Shown here: positions 25,010 to 34,322 of the stretch, in pieces | Position numbering within the stretch: position 1 is the stretch's first letter | How the letters are laid out: each line of letters opens with the position of its first letter | Origin: Bradyrhizobium sp. CCGB12 | GTDB taxonomy: Bacteria > Pseudomonadota > Alphaproteobacteria > Rhizobiales > Xanthobacteraceae | Assembly: GCF_024199845.1 (NCBI RefSeq) | Contig: NZ_JANADO010000001.1 | Coordinates: 744,001-808,000 of the forward strand | DNA length: 64,000 nucleotides | Direction of reading: 5' to 3' | Position numbers and translations under genes: made by a program | The notes under the pieces: model-generated | The model's input: the letters and a program-made list of their open reading frames with translations, nothing else | The model's database searches: none | Told to the model about the DNA's origin: nothing

Positions 25010-26449
25010 ATGTTTCAGTCCAATATCGACGACGCGGCTCGCGAGACCTTGCGGCTGCTCGGTCCCGATCCGCAGAACTGGGTTCCGGATCGTCAGGCGA
25101 TCGACCACAGCGTCGCGGTCATCGGCGGTGGGCAATCCGGAAGCGCTTTTGCCTTCGCATTGCGCCGCGCCGGCATCGGCAAGGTCACGGTGATCGACGC
25201 TGCAAGTGACGCGGCCTCGTCCGGCCCGTGGCTAAGCAGCGCGCGCATGCACAAGCTGCGCACTCCGAAAAGTCTGCCTGGACCGGAGCTTGGCCTACCC
25301 GGGCTGAGCTTCCAGGCGTGGTATGAGGCCCGCCATGGCGCGGCTGCATACGAGGCGATCGATCGAATTGCTCGTGTGGACTGGGCAGCCTACCTCGACT
25401 GGTATCGCAGGACGCTCGGCATCGAGGTGCGCTACCGGACGAAGCTTCTCCGCATCGAGCCGGCGCAGGATCACCTGCGGCTTCATCTCGACGTAGCGGG
25501 TGAAGCGAGAACCGAAACCGCCCGCAAGGTCATCCTGGCCAGCGGTTTCCCGAGTAACGGCGGTCCGTCCGTTCCCGAGGTGCTCTCGCGCCATCTGCCC
25601 AAGGAGCTCTATGCGCATACCCTGGAGGCGATCGATTTCGGCAAGCTGCGCGACAAGTCGGTAGCGGTGCTGGGCAGTGCAGCCTCCGCGTTCGACGCTG
25701 CGGCGGTTGCGCTCGAAGCCGGGGCGAGGGAGGTGCATCTGTTCGCGCGCCGCGACAAGATTGCTTCGGAGCCCGTGATCAGGACGCGCGGATATCCGGG
25801 CGCATATGACAATTACGGGTCGTTGCCGGACGCGCTGCGCTGGCATCAGGCCATCCGTTTCCGCCGCGCCGGGTCGACGCCGCCGCCCGACGCGATCGCG
25901 CGCGTGGTCAAATCCCCGAACTTCCACCTGCATCTGGCGGTGTCCTGGACCTCAGCCAAGCCGTTCGGGCGCCGGCTGCTTGCGACCACGCCGCAGGGCG
26001 ATATCGCGTTCGATTTCGTCATCGCCGGTACGGGCTATCAGGTCGATCTCGCAAGGCGACCGGAGCTCGCCGCCTTCGCCAGTGAGATCCTGCTATGGCG
26101 TGATCGCTTCTCGCCGGTAGCGGGCGAGCAGGATGATTTCCTCGGCGCGCACCCTTATCTTGGCGCGGGACATGAATTCCTGGAGAAGGAGCCGGGCCGT
26201 GCGCCTTACCTGCGGAACATTCACGTGTTCACCCCGGCAGCCTTCGTCAGCTTCGGCCTTCCGATCGGAGACGTTCCGAGTTTCAAGCGCGATATTCCAG
26301 GCGTCGTTGCGCGGATCAGCCGGGATCTGTTCCTCGACGACCTTCCGGCGCACGAGGCGCGGATCAACGGGCCCATCGCCGACGACTTCGAGCCGTCGCT
26401 CTATGCGTCGGCCGTCTGGCGGTCGCCGAACATCGTCGCGGCGGAATAG
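25010..26449 (+). CDS. FAD/NAD(P)-binding monooxygenase-like flavoprotein
   Basis: A 479-residue two-dinucleotide flavoprotein. The FAD site is VAVIGGGQSGSAFA (about residues 37-50). The second nucleotide site is SVAVLGSAASAFDAAAVALE (about 220-240), followed by ARRDK. DFVIAGTGYQVDL is an ATG-type motif joining the domains. The layout resembles flavin-containing or N-hydroxylating monooxygenases. Only two Met and no Cys were counted, in line with the sulfur-starvation genes around it. It diverges from the methyltransferase/LLM unit and precedes the TauD operon by 296 bp. The substrate is unknown. Confidence 0.8.
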   Translation: MFQSNIDDAARETLRLLGPDPQNWVPDRQAIDHSVAVIGGGQSGSAFAFALRRAGIGKVTVIDAASDAASSGPWLSSARMHKLRTPKSLPGPELGLPGLSFQAWYEARHGAAAYEAIDRIARVDWAAYLDWYRRTLGIEVRYRTKLLRIEPAQDHLRLHLDVAGEARTETARKVILASGFPSNGGPSVPEVLSRHLPKELYAHTLEAIDFGKLRDKSVAVLGSAASAFDAAAVALEAGAREVHLFARRDKIASEPVIRTRGYPGAYDNYGSLPDALRWHQAIRFRRAGSTPPPDAIARVVKSPNFHLHLAVSWTSAKPFGRRLLATTPQGDIAFDFVIAGTGYQVDLARRPELAAFASEILLWRDRFSPVAGEQDDFLGAHPYLGAGHEFLEKEPGRAPYLRNIHVFTPAAFVSFGLPIGDVPSFKRDIPGVVARISRDLFLDDLPAHEARINGPIADDFEPSLYASAVWRSPNIVAAE

Positions 26450-26565
26450 AGGAGAGCGCAAGTAGCAACTGGACAAGCCAAGAGCATGGTGCGTCTATTT
26501 TCCACTTGCTTCGAACTTTGGAAGCTATTTCCGAAGTCCTTGAGTTAGCATCGTGTGACTGAACA

Positions 26566-26587
26566 AGAGCTGCACGGATGCAGCTCT
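26566..26587. repeat. Perfect hairpin upstream of tauD-like operon
   Basis: AGAGCTGCA and TGCAGCTCT pair perfectly around the loop CGGA. No T-run follows, so it is not a classic terminator. It lies 159 bp before the dioxygenase start. It could be an operator or a leader structure. Confidence 0.45.
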
Positions 26588-26745
26588 CACGGAAAGGTCC
26601 CGCCAGACGCGATTGCCGCCAGAGCGGACGGCAGTCCTGCAAGAGGATCGCTCGCAACATCACTGTTCTTCACTCCGCCGTCGCAGCAGCGATCGGCGAA
26701 CGGCGGAGCCTTGTCCCAATGGATCGCGGTCTCGGGGAAGATGAC

Positions 26746-27672
26746 ATGACTGACGGAATCACCATCGACAACGTCATTCCGCGTGCGGATATCGTCAAGC
26801 GGTCCGCCCGTATTGGCGCGGAGATCAGGAACATCAGGCTCTCGGGCGATCTTCCGGACCGGACGATCGCAGCGATCAACCACGCCTTGCTCGAACACAA
26901 GGTGATCTTCTTCCGCGACCAGGGCCATCTGGACGATGCCGGGCAGGAGCGGTTTGCCGTCCGGCTCGGCAAGTTGGTGCCGCATCCGACGGTCGGCGCA
27001 ACCAAGGGAACAGCGTCGATCCTCGAGCTCGACTCCGGGCGAGGCGGCGGACGCGCGGACCAGTGGCACACCGACGTCACCTTCGTCGATGCCTATCCCA
27101 AGATTTCAGTCCTGCGCGGGGTTGTAATCCCCGAGTTCGGCGGCGACACGATCTGGTCGAATACGGCCGCGGCCTATCTCGAGCTGCCGGCTCCGCTACG
27201 CAAGCTCGCCGATGAGCTCTGGGCCGTGCACAGCAATGCCTACGACTACGCGGTCAAGACGCGGGCGAGCGACGCCGACAGGAAGCACTTCGAGGAGGTC
27301 TTCACGGGGACGATCTATGAGACCGAGCACCCGGTCGTTCGCGTCCACCCCGAAACCGGCGAGCGGACGCTGGTGCTCGGCAACTTCGTCCAGCGCTTCG
27401 TCGGCCTGCCGAAATATGACGGGCAGAAGCTGTTCGACCTGTTCCAGTCGCACATCACCGCGCCGGAGAACACCGTGCGGTGGAGCTGGAGGCAGGGGGA
27501 CGTCGTGATCTGGGACAATCGTGCGACCCAGCACTACGCCGTCAATGATTACGGCGATCAGCATCGCGTCGTGCGCCGCGCGACCATCGATGGCGAGGTG
27601 CCGGTCGGCATCGACGGCCGCCAGAGCGTGACCCGCATCAAGTCAGCCAAGCCGCAAGCCAAAGCCGCCTGA
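26746..27672 (+). CDS. TauD/TfdA family alpha-ketoglutarate-dependent dioxygenase
   Basis: A 308-residue Fe(II)/2-oxoglutarate dioxygenase. The iron triad is H108 and D110 in DQWHTDVTF and H263 in RATQHYAVN. Arginines in HRVVRRATI serve 2-oxoglutarate binding. Enzymes of this group release sulfite from taurine or alkanesulfonates, or cleave sulfate esters. The ATG at 26746 follows GGGGAAG. The gene heads an operon with a sulfonate-type ABC importer (12-21 bp to the binding protein, then overlapping genes), which supports an organosulfur substrate. Only the initiator Met and no Cys are present. Confidence 0.9.
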   Translation: MTDGITIDNVIPRADIVKRSARIGAEIRNIRLSGDLPDRTIAAINHALLEHKVIFFRDQGHLDDAGQERFAVRLGKLVPHPTVGATKGTASILELDSGRGGGRADQWHTDVTFVDAYPKISVLRGVVIPEFGGDTIWSNTAAAYLELPAPLRKLADELWAVHSNAYDYAVKTRASDADRKHFEEVFTGTIYETEHPVVRVHPETGERTLVLGNFVQRFVGLPKYDGQKLFDLFQSHITAPENTVRWSWRQGDVVIWDNRATQHYAVNDYGDQHRVVRRATIDGEVPVGIDGRQSVTRIKSAKPQAKAA

Positions 27673-27693
27673 GGCGAGCAGGGAGTGAACACG

Positions 27694-28752
27694 ATGAGAA
27701 TTGCTATCTCCGCACTGCGCCGTTTGGTTGCCGGCCTGCGCGCAAGAGGCCGGCAACTCGGGCTCGCCGCCCTCGGCCTGACCGGCCTCGTCGGCAGCGC
27801 CATGGCCGAGACGCAGCTCGAGAAGACCGAGATCCGCTACCAGGGCTGGGCCGGCCAGGTCACGTTCATCGAGCTCGCCGACGACCTCGGCTATCTGGCT
27901 CCGCTCAAGCTCAAATGGATCGGGAACACCATCAGCGGTCCGCAGGACATTCAGACCGTCGTCACCGGAGACATCGACATCGGCGGTGCATTCTATGGTG
28001 CGATCATCAAGCTGATCGCGGCCAAGGCCCCGATCAAGGCGGTGGTCGGCTACTACGGCTCGGACGACAACACCTACAACGGCTATTACGTGAAGGAGGA
28101 CAGCCCGATCAAATCCGCGCGGGATCTGATCGGCAAGAAGGTCGCCGTCAACACGCTCGGTGCGCATCTCGAATTCGTGCTGCGCGAATATCTGGCCCGC
28201 AACGGCCTGACGCCGGCGGAAGCAAAACAGGTGACGCTGGTCGCGATCCCGCCGGTCACGGGCGAGCAGGCGTTGCGGCAGGGTCAGGTCGAGGTCAGCA
28301 CGCTCAACGGCGTGCTGCGCGACAAGGCGCTGGAACGCGGCGGCATCCGCAGGCTGTTTGCGGATACCGACATCTTCGGCAACTTCACCGGCGGCTCCTA
28401 TGTGCTGCGGGACAAGTTCATCAAGGAAAACCCCAATACCTCGCGCAAGCTGGTCGAAGGCATCTCCCGCGCCATCGCCTGGGCGCAGACGACGCCGCCG
28501 GAAGAGGTTCGGGCCCGCTTCGAGCGCGTCATTGCCGAGCGGAAGCGAAACGAGGACGCAACGCCCATCAAATACTGGAAGAGCACCGGTGTTGCGACCA
28601 AGGGCGGCGTGATCGGCGATGCCGAGCTCCAGGTCTGGGTCGACTGGCTGGTGAAGGACGGTCTCCTGAAGCAGGACCAGTTCAAGCCGTCCGATCTCTA
28701 CACCAACGAGCTCAACTATTTCCGTCCCGGCAAGACCGCGGAGGCCAAATGA
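27694..28752 (+). CDS. ABC transporter substrate-binding protein, sulfonate/taurine type
   Basis: A 352-residue NMT1/SsuA-like binding protein. The signal peptide ends near VGSAMA, and the mature protein starts ETQLEKTEIRYQGWAG. The ATG at 27694 is preferred to GTG 27685 because GGGAG lies at suitable distance before it. Its stop overlaps the ATPase start as ATGA. It should deliver the substrate of the cotranscribed TauD-type dioxygenase. The mature part has no Met or Cys. Confidence 0.88.
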   Translation: MRIAISALRRLVAGLRARGRQLGLAALGLTGLVGSAMAETQLEKTEIRYQGWAGQVTFIELADDLGYLAPLKLKWIGNTISGPQDIQTVVTGDIDIGGAFYGAIIKLIAAKAPIKAVVGYYGSDDNTYNGYYVKEDSPIKSARDLIGKKVAVNTLGAHLEFVLREYLARNGLTPAEAKQVTLVAIPPVTGEQALRQGQVEVSTLNGVLRDKALERGGIRRLFADTDIFGNFTGGSYVLRDKFIKENPNTSRKLVEGISRAIAWAQTTPPEEVRARFERVIAERKRNEDATPIKYWKSTGVATKGGVIGDAELQVWVDWLVKDGLLKQDQFKPSDLYTNELNYFRPGKTAEAK

Positions 28753-29624
28753 CCCCGGCCAAGATCCGCTTTGAGCACGTGCGCAAGGAGTTCCTGGTCC
28801 GCGGCAAGGATGGTGGACCGACGGAGCGCTTTACCGCGCTGGACGACATCACGCTGGACGTTCGTGCCGGCGAATTCCTGGCGTTGGTCGGGCCGAGCGG
28901 TTGCGGCAAGTCGACCCTGCTGGACCTGCTCGGCGGGCTGACGACGCCGAGCAGCGGGCGCATTATCCTCGACGGCAAGCCTATCGAGGGGCCGGCGCGC
29001 GACCGCGGCATCGTGTTTCAGCAATATGCGCTGTTTCCCTGGCGCACGGCCGCGCAGAACGTCGAGTTCGGGCTCGACATTGCCGGCTTGAGAGCGAGGG
29101 AGCGGTGGGAGAGGGCACTGTATTACCTCGACCTGGTCGGACTGTCTGGCTTCGCCGACCGCTATCCGCACGAGCTCTCCGGCGGCATGAAGCAGCGGGT
29201 CGCGATCGCCCGCAGCCTCGCTTATGACCCCGAGGTTCTGCTGATGGACGAGCCGTTCGCGGCCCTCGATGCGCAGACGCGGGAGACGCTGCAAGGCGAG
29301 GTGCTGCGAATCTGGCGCAGTACCGGAAAGACCATCCTGTTCATCACGCACGGCATCGACGAAGCCGTCGTCCTTGGCCAGCGCGTTGCTGTCATGACCT
29401 CGCGCCCCGGCCGTATCAAGCAGGTCGTCGATATTCCCGACGAGCTGCACAGCGAGACCGAAGATGTCCGCTCGCTGCCTCGGTTCGGGCAGGTCAGGCA
29501 CGAGGTGTGGTCCTTGTTGCGCGACGAGGTGCTGAAGGCGCAAGGGTCGCAAGCGCTGGGATCGCAAGTGCGCGCACCGGACGGCGAGCGCGGCGCAAAG
29601 GCGAAGGAGCCGGCTCATGTCTAA
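28749..29624 (+). CDS. ABC transporter ATP-binding protein, SsuB/TauB type
   Basis: A 291-residue ATPase. Walker A GPSGCGKST, Q-loop FQQYALFPW, signature LSGGMKQR, Walker B VLLMDEPFAALD and switch histidine ITHGIDEA are all intact. A Gln/Ser/Ala-rich tail of about 40 residues includes a short internal repeat (GSQALGSQ) and extends past the usual 250-260 residues. It overlaps the binding protein by 4 bp and the permease by 8 bp. Confidence 0.93.
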   Translation: MTPAKIRFEHVRKEFLVRGKDGGPTERFTALDDITLDVRAGEFLALVGPSGCGKSTLLDLLGGLTTPSSGRIILDGKPIEGPARDRGIVFQQYALFPWRTAAQNVEFGLDIAGLRARERWERALYYLDLVGLSGFADRYPHELSGGMKQRVAIARSLAYDPEVLLMDEPFAALDAQTRETLQGEVLRIWRSTGKTILFITHGIDEAVVLGQRVAVMTSRPGRIKQVVDIPDELHSETEDVRSLPRFGQVRHEVWSLLRDEVLKAQGSQALGSQVRAPDGERGAKAKEPAHV

Positions 29625-30483
29625 TCTGGAGATACTGACGCTGCTGGAGCTGGCCGAGGGGAGCCCGAAAGACCGGGCCAGGCAACGCGCCGGCACGCTG
29701 GCCGCAGCCACGGGCGGCGTCGCACGATGGTTCGGCGCCATCGGGCAGAAATCCCTGCTACTGCTGTTGTTTCTCGCCCTCTGGGAGACGGCGCCGCGTC
29801 TCGGTCTGATCGACCAGACGTTTCTGCCGCCGTTCTCCGAGGTGGTCGCCGCGGGCTGGCAGCTCGCGCAGACCGGCGAGCTCTATGACGACGTCGGCGC
29901 CAGCCTGCTGCGCGCGCTGAGTGGCTTCCTGATCGCCATTGCCCTGTTCGTGCCGTTGGGTGTGCTGATGGGATCGTATGCGCGGCTCGGCGATCTCCTC
30001 AACCAGATCATCGAAATCGCGCGCAACACGGCGCCGCTTGCGCTGCTGCCGGTCTTCATCCTGCTGCTGGGAATCGGCGAGCTCTCGAAGGTCTCGATGG
30101 TGATCTACAGCTGCGCCTGGCCGCTGCTGCTCAATACGATCGCGGCCGTCCGCCAGGTCGATCCGCTGCTGGTCAAGTCGGCACGGACGATGGGCGCGAC
30201 GCCAAGCCAGCTGTTCCGGAAGGTGATCCTGCCGGCGTCGCTGCCGACGATCTTCGTCGGCATTCGGCTGGCGAGCGCATCCGCGATGCTGGTGCTGGTG
30301 GCCTCCGAAATGGTCGGCGCGAAATCCGGCCTCGGCTATCTCATCATCAACAGCCAGTACAGCTTCCTGATCCCACAGATGTATTTTGGCATCCTTGGCA
30401 TCACCGTGATCGGCCTCGTCTTCAACGCCATACTCGAGGCGCTGGAACGCCGCCTGGTGCGCTGGAAGGCCCCGGCGACCTAA
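29617..30483 (+). CDS. ABC transporter permease, SsuC/TauC type
   Basis: A 288-residue permease with about six membrane segments and the BPD_transp_1 coupling loop around KSARTMGATPSQLFRKVILPASLP. An N-terminal cytoplasmic tail of about 40 residues precedes TM1 (SLLLLLFLALWETAP). It closes the tauD-like operon and overlaps the convergent serine acetyltransferase by 4 bp (30480-30483), so there is no room for a conventional terminator between them. Confidence 0.92.
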   Translation: MSNLEILTLLELAEGSPKDRARQRAGTLAAATGGVARWFGAIGQKSLLLLLFLALWETAPRLGLIDQTFLPPFSEVVAAGWQLAQTGELYDDVGASLLRALSGFLIAIALFVPLGVLMGSYARLGDLLNQIIEIARNTAPLALLPVFILLLGIGELSKVSMVIYSCAWPLLLNTIAAVRQVDPLLVKSARTMGATPSQLFRKVILPASLPTIFVGIRLASASAMLVLVASEMVGAKSGLGYLIINSQYSFLIPQMYFGILGITVIGLVFNAILEALERRLVRWKAPAT

Positions 30484-31424
30484 CCCTGTTTGTTGCGGGC
30501 GGTGGCCTGCGTCACGATGCTGTTCGGCGGCACGTCTTGGGTCACCCAGACGTTGCCGCCGATGGTTGAGCCCCGGCCGATCGTGATTCGGCCGAGAATG
30601 GTGGCGCCGGCATAGATCACGACATCGTCCTCGACGATCGGATGCCGCGCGTCGCCCTTGATCAGATGGCCGTCGTCATCTGTCGGAAAGTGCCGGGCGC
30701 CGAGCGTCACGGCCTGATAGATCCGGACGTTGTCGCCAATGATGGCGGTCTCGCCGATGACGACACCGGTGCCATGATCGATGAAGAAGCCTGAGCCGAC
30801 GCTGGCGCCGGGATGAATGTCGATGCCGGTCCTTGTGTGCGCGATCTCCGCGACCAGGCGGGCGATCAGACGGGCGCCGAGCTGATGGAGAATGTGGGCA
30901 AGGCGATGGTGGATGATCGCGGTCATGCCGGGATAGCCGATCAGGATCTCCGGAAAGTTCCTGGCGGCGGGGTCGCCGACGAAGGCGGCGCGGAGGTCGC
31001 TGATGATCAGTCCGCGCACGTCGGCAAGCTGTGAGGCGAAGCTGCGCGTCAGCCCGATCGCGTCCTCGCGCTGGAAGCCGGGTACGAGCTCGTCCCCGAT
31101 GAAGAGCGCAGCGCGGTGAACCTGGTCGCACAGGCCGTCGAGCGCGATGCTGAGCCGGTTGCCGACGAAATAGTCGATGTTCTCGCCATCGAGATCGAAC
31201 TGGCCGTAGTGGCGCGGGAACAGCGCTTCGGTGAGACCGTCCAAGATCGTCTGGAGCGCCTCGCGCGAGGGCGCGCGGCGGGCCTCACCGTCCCTGCGGA
31301 TACTGTGGGTCTCCTCGCGAGAGACACGGAGCGCGGCGACGAGCTGGTCAAGCTGCCAGCGCTTCTGCGGCGGGTTATCGGGTTCGCGATCGTCGGAGGG
31401 GTTGCGAGGCAGCTCGTGCTTCAT
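30480..31424 (-). CDS. epsC: Serine O-acetyltransferase, EpsC type
   Basis: A 314-residue acetyltransferase making O-acetylserine from serine and acetyl-CoA, the carbon acceptor for sulfide in cysteine synthesis. The N-terminal helical domain occupies about residues 1-180. A left-handed beta-helix of hexapeptide repeats follows (HPGASVGSGFFIDHGTGVVI, then IGDNVRIYQAVTLGA). The catalytic His/Asp pair fits DIHPGA and FIDHGTG. It is the last gene of a six-gene minus-strand sulfur operon, 6 bp after the flavin reductase. It supplies the acceptor when sulfite released by the monooxygenases has been reduced. Confidence 0.9.
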   Translation of the reverse strand: MKHELPRNPSDDREPDNPPQKRWQLDQLVAALRVSREETHSIRRDGEARRAPSREALQTILDGLTEALFPRHYGQFDLDGENIDYFVGNRLSIALDGLCDQVHRAALFIGDELVPGFQREDAIGLTRSFASQLADVRGLIISDLRAAFVGDPAARNFPEILIGYPGMTAIIHHRLAHILHQLGARLIARLVAEIAHTRTGIDIHPGASVGSGFFIDHGTGVVIGETAIIGDNVRIYQAVTLGARHFPTDDDGHLIKGDARHPIVEDDVVIYAGATILGRITIGRGSTIGGNVWVTQDVPPNSIVTQATARNKQG

Positions 31425-31430
31425 GCTGTC

Positions 31431-32003
31431 TCACCTGACATGCGCCAGGGGAATGCTGATCTCGGCGAGCAGATCGAGATCGAAATCATGCTTGATCTCG
31501 ATGTACTGGCCGTTCCAGTACACCAGCCCGGAGAGGTGGGGCGACAGCTCGAAGCTCAAAAGACTGCCGACGATAATTCCGTGGGAATAGCGCTCGATGA
31601 TCTCTTCGACCCGGCATTCGACGGTTGCGAGCGAGTTTCCAAGGAGCGGCACGCCTGAGGTCCCGGCAGACCAGGCAATGCCCTCGAAGCGCTCTGGTCC
31701 CTTGAGGCGGCCGTTGCTGAAACGGTCCGCCAGATCCTGCTGGTCAGAGCCGAGGATATTCACGCCGAACGTCCCGAAGCGCTCGATCAGCGCGAAGGAC
31801 GACGCCTGGCGGTTGACGCTGACCAGCACGCGCGGCGGGCTCGCGCTCAGCGAGGTCAGGGACGTCACCGTCATTCCCGTGATGTCGTCGTCGCGACCGG
31901 CGGTGATGATGCTGACGCCGCCGGCGAGGCGGCGCATGACCCCGCGGAACTGCCGTTCGATCTCGTTGCTGTCAGTGACGAGATGGATGTCGGATCTTCC
32001 CAT
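31431..32003 (-). CDS. Flavin reductase family protein
   Basis: A 190-residue flavin reductase (FMN-binding split-barrel, HpaC/SsuE-like function). FRGVMRRLAGGVSIITA and GMTVTSLTSLSASPPRVLVSVNR are the family's flavin-contact segments, and ISPHLSGLVYWNGQY-like sequence ends the barrel. The ATG at 32003 follows GGAGG at six bases. It should provide FMNH2 to the four LLM monooxygenases and the SfnB-like protein in this block. It lies between the SfnB-like gene (42 bp) and epsC (6 bp). Confidence 0.9.
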   Translation of the reverse strand: MGRSDIHLVTDSNEIERQFRGVMRRLAGGVSIITAGRDDDITGMTVTSLTSLSASPPRVLVSVNRQASSFALIERFGTFGVNILGSDQQDLADRFSNGRLKGPERFEGIAWSAGTSGVPLLGNSLATVECRVEEIIERYSHGIIVGSLLSFELSPHLSGLVYWNGQYIEIKHDFDLDLLAEISIPLAHVR

Positions 32004-32045
32004 ATCCGTTCCTCCGTGGGTCAGACTCTCGCGCGCCGGCATGTC

Positions 32046-33278
32046 CTAGAAGAAGCCCTTTGCCGGCAACGGCGTGCCATTGATCTCGTGTTCGCCAATC
32101 GAACGCGCCTTGTAGGTGGTCGGATTGTGCGAGGAGAGCGTTCGCGCATTGCGCCAGTGACGGTCGAAATTGGTGACCTTCTTGGTCGCCGAGGCGCCGC
32201 CGACGTCGAACAACAGGCTGCCGCCGCGGATCGCGAAATCGTCGGCGATGATCTTGGCCTTGGCAGAGAGCAGCGCGGCGGTGTGCGCGGCCTCCGTGGC
32301 GTTTGACGCGCCGGCGTCGAATGCGTCGGTCGCGACGTCCAGCGCTTCGGCGGCGGCAAGCACGACCGTCTCGGCAGCAAAGGCGCCGCTGGCGATCTGG
32401 CCGACCGTCTGCTGCAGAAGCGGATCATCGGTCGGGATTTCGGTCGGGGCATAGTAGAACGTGCGCTTGCGCGAACGCACCAGCGCGGAGGCGTCGCGCA
32501 ACGTCGCCCGCGCGATGCCCGCGACGATCGCGGTCAGGAAGAGCTGGGCGAACGTGTTGGAATAGGGGACGCCATAACCGCCGTCGGGCGTGTCGAATAC
32601 GACTTCCTGCCGCTTGACCCTGACGTTGCGGAAATAGGTCGTGCCGGTGGCCGTGAGCCGCTGCCCGAGGCCGTCCCAATCGTCGACCAGCTCGATGCCC
32701 TCGCGCTTGATCGGAACGAGCGTCGCACCGGTTGAACCGGACGGATCGGCGGCGCGGACCAGGACGTAATCCGAGTACAGCGTGCCGGTGCTGTAATATT
32801 TGGTGCCGTTCAGCAGGTAATCGCCGTTCCCGTCGGGCGTGAAGGTCGTGCCAGGCGTCACATTGCCGACGCGCGGGCTTTCGAGCTCGGTGGTGGCGAG
32901 CCCAATGATCGCGCCTTCGGCGACCGCCTTCTGCCAGGCGCGGCTCTGCTCGTCCTTGGGCGTGCGCAGCAGCCGCTCAACCACGCTGAAATGGTTGCGC
33001 AGGATATGGGCCACGTTGGCATCGGCCTCGCCGAGGCGGATGACGAAGGCGAAGAGGGCGCGGATGGTGCTGCCGGCACCGCCCGCGGCCACGGGCAGCC
33101 GCAAGGCGCCGAGGTGGGCGCTGCGAATGAGGTCGATGACCTCGAAGGGCAGCACGCGGTCGCGTTCGCGCGCACTCGCACCCTCGGCGATCTGGTTGAG
33201 CAGCGCCTCCAGCTCCGGCGAGCCGGTCTTGAGCGGCTCGGATGTCGTCAAGGAGGGGGCAGAAACGGTCTTGTTCAT
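32046..33278 (-). CDS. SfnB-like/DszC-like flavin-dependent sulfur acquisition oxidoreductase
   Basis: A 410-residue protein with the acyl-CoA dehydrogenase fold, of the sulfur-acquisition SfnB/DszC group. The N-terminal helices contain VIDLIRSAHLGALRLPV. The middle domain has LATTELESPRVGNVTPGTTF and LNGTKYYSTGTLYSDYVLV, and the C-terminal helical domain ends in NFDRHWRNARTLSSHNP, typical of the group. It is thought to oxygenate sulfur compounds with reduced flavin, not to act on acyl-CoA. The flavin reductase is encoded directly downstream. Only the initiator Met and no Cys occur in the whole protein. The exact substrate is unknown. Confidence 0.88.
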   Translation of the reverse strand: MNKTVSAPSLTTSEPLKTGSPELEALLNQIAEGASARERDRVLPFEVIDLIRSAHLGALRLPVAAGGAGSTIRALFAFVIRLGEADANVAHILRNHFSVVERLLRTPKDEQSRAWQKAVAEGAIIGLATTELESPRVGNVTPGTTFTPDGNGDYLLNGTKYYSTGTLYSDYVLVRAADPSGSTGATLVPIKREGIELVDDWDGLGQRLTATGTTYFRNVRVKRQEVVFDTPDGGYGVPYSNTFAQLFLTAIVAGIARATLRDASALVRSRKRTFYYAPTEIPTDDPLLQQTVGQIASGAFAAETVVLAAAEALDVATDAFDAGASNATEAAHTAALLSAKAKIIADDFAIRGGSLLFDVGGASATKKVTNFDRHWRNARTLSSHNPTTYKARSIGEHEINGTPLPAKGFF

Positions 33279-33300
33279 GATTGGCCTACTGGTCACGTTC

Positions 33301-34305
33301 TCAGAGCTGGGCGAGATGGTCGGTCACCTTGACCGGCTCGGGCAAAACCTTGCGGGCGACGAGCCAGTCGGCGGCCTTCTGCAACTCGCTGATGAAGCGC
33401 TCGTCGTTGACGGCGAAGTAGCGGTACTGTCGCTTCAGCGCGATGAACTGGTCGCGGACCTCATCGCTGTACTTGCCCACCTTCTGGGCGATGTACTCGG
33501 CGTCCTTGCCGTTCTCAGAGATCCACTTCCCTTCGGCACGGAACGCATCGTTCACGGCGCGGACGAGAGCAGGATTGTCGGTCGCGAATTTGCGGGTGGT
33601 GAGGTAGGACGTGTAGTCGATCTGGAAGTCGAGGTCGCGGCCCTCCAGGAAGAGGTCGTGCGCCTTGTATTCGAGGCGAGCGATATCGACGCCGGGGCTC
33701 CACATCGACCAGGCGTCGACCTTGCCGGAGGCAAGCGCCGGCGCGGCATCCGGCGGATTGAGATAGACGAACTTGACCGCGGAGCGGTCGACCTTGTGCT
33801 TCTCGAGCGCGGCGACCAGCAGGAATTCGCCGAGGCCAGAACGGTTGACCGCGACCGATTTTCCGACGAGGTCCTCGATCTTGTCGATGCCGGAGCCGTC
33901 CTTGGCGATGATGGCCGTGGTGCGGGGCTCGTAGACCACGAACTGGGTGAACACCAGCGGTGAGCCGGCGATGATCGCGGCCAGCGCCGGGGTGGTGCTG
34001 CCGCCGAAGCTGAAATCGGCGCTGCCGCCGGTGACGGCCTGCAGGGTCGGCGCATGGTTCGGGAACGGGCCGAGCCATTCGACCTTGATGCCGTCCTTGG
34101 CCAGCACCTTCTCGAACTCGCCGCGCTCCTTGGCGATCAGGTTGAGGCCGCTCAGTCCCCAGGTCAGGCGGACCGTGTCGGTGGTGCGGCCAGTCGCGGC
34201 CTCGGCGAAATCACCGATGTTCAGGCCGGCAAGCGCGCCGACGCCGAAGGCCGCGGTGCCGAGGAAGCTGCGCCGGGACGGCTTGGCGATAGGAGAGTCG
34301 GACAT
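33301..34305 (-). CDS. ABC transporter substrate-binding protein, sulfonate type, Tat-exported
   Basis: A 334-residue SsuA-like binding protein. It starts with a twin-arginine signal (SRRSFLGTAAFGVGALAG), so it is probably folded before export. The mature part (RLTWGLSGLNLIAKERGEFE) and GKSVAVNRSGLGEFLL fit the NMT1/aliphatic sulfonate family. It has two Met in total and no Cys. It lies 17 bp after the ATPase and 22 bp before the SfnB-like gene in the minus-strand operon. Confidence 0.9.
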   Translation of the reverse strand: MSDSPIAKPSRRSFLGTAAFGVGALAGLNIGDFAEAATGRTTDTVRLTWGLSGLNLIAKERGEFEKVLAKDGIKVEWLGPFPNHAPTLQAVTGGSADFSFGGSTTPALAAIIAGSPLVFTQFVVYEPRTTAIIAKDGSGIDKIEDLVGKSVAVNRSGLGEFLLVAALEKHKVDRSAVKFVYLNPPDAAPALASGKVDAWSMWSPGVDIARLEYKAHDLFLEGRDLDFQIDYTSYLTTRKFATDNPALVRAVNDAFRAEGKWISENGKDAEYIAQKVGKYSDEVRDQFIALKRQYRYFAVNDERFISELQKAADWLVARKVLPEPVKVTDHLAQL

Positions 34306-34322
34306 AAGGGCCTTCCGGTGAA

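Noticed and set aside
27915..28748. Frame extending the TauB-type ATPase upstream
   Set aside because: It overlaps the binding-protein gene and is of low-complexity composition; ATGA coupling at 28749 fixes the start.
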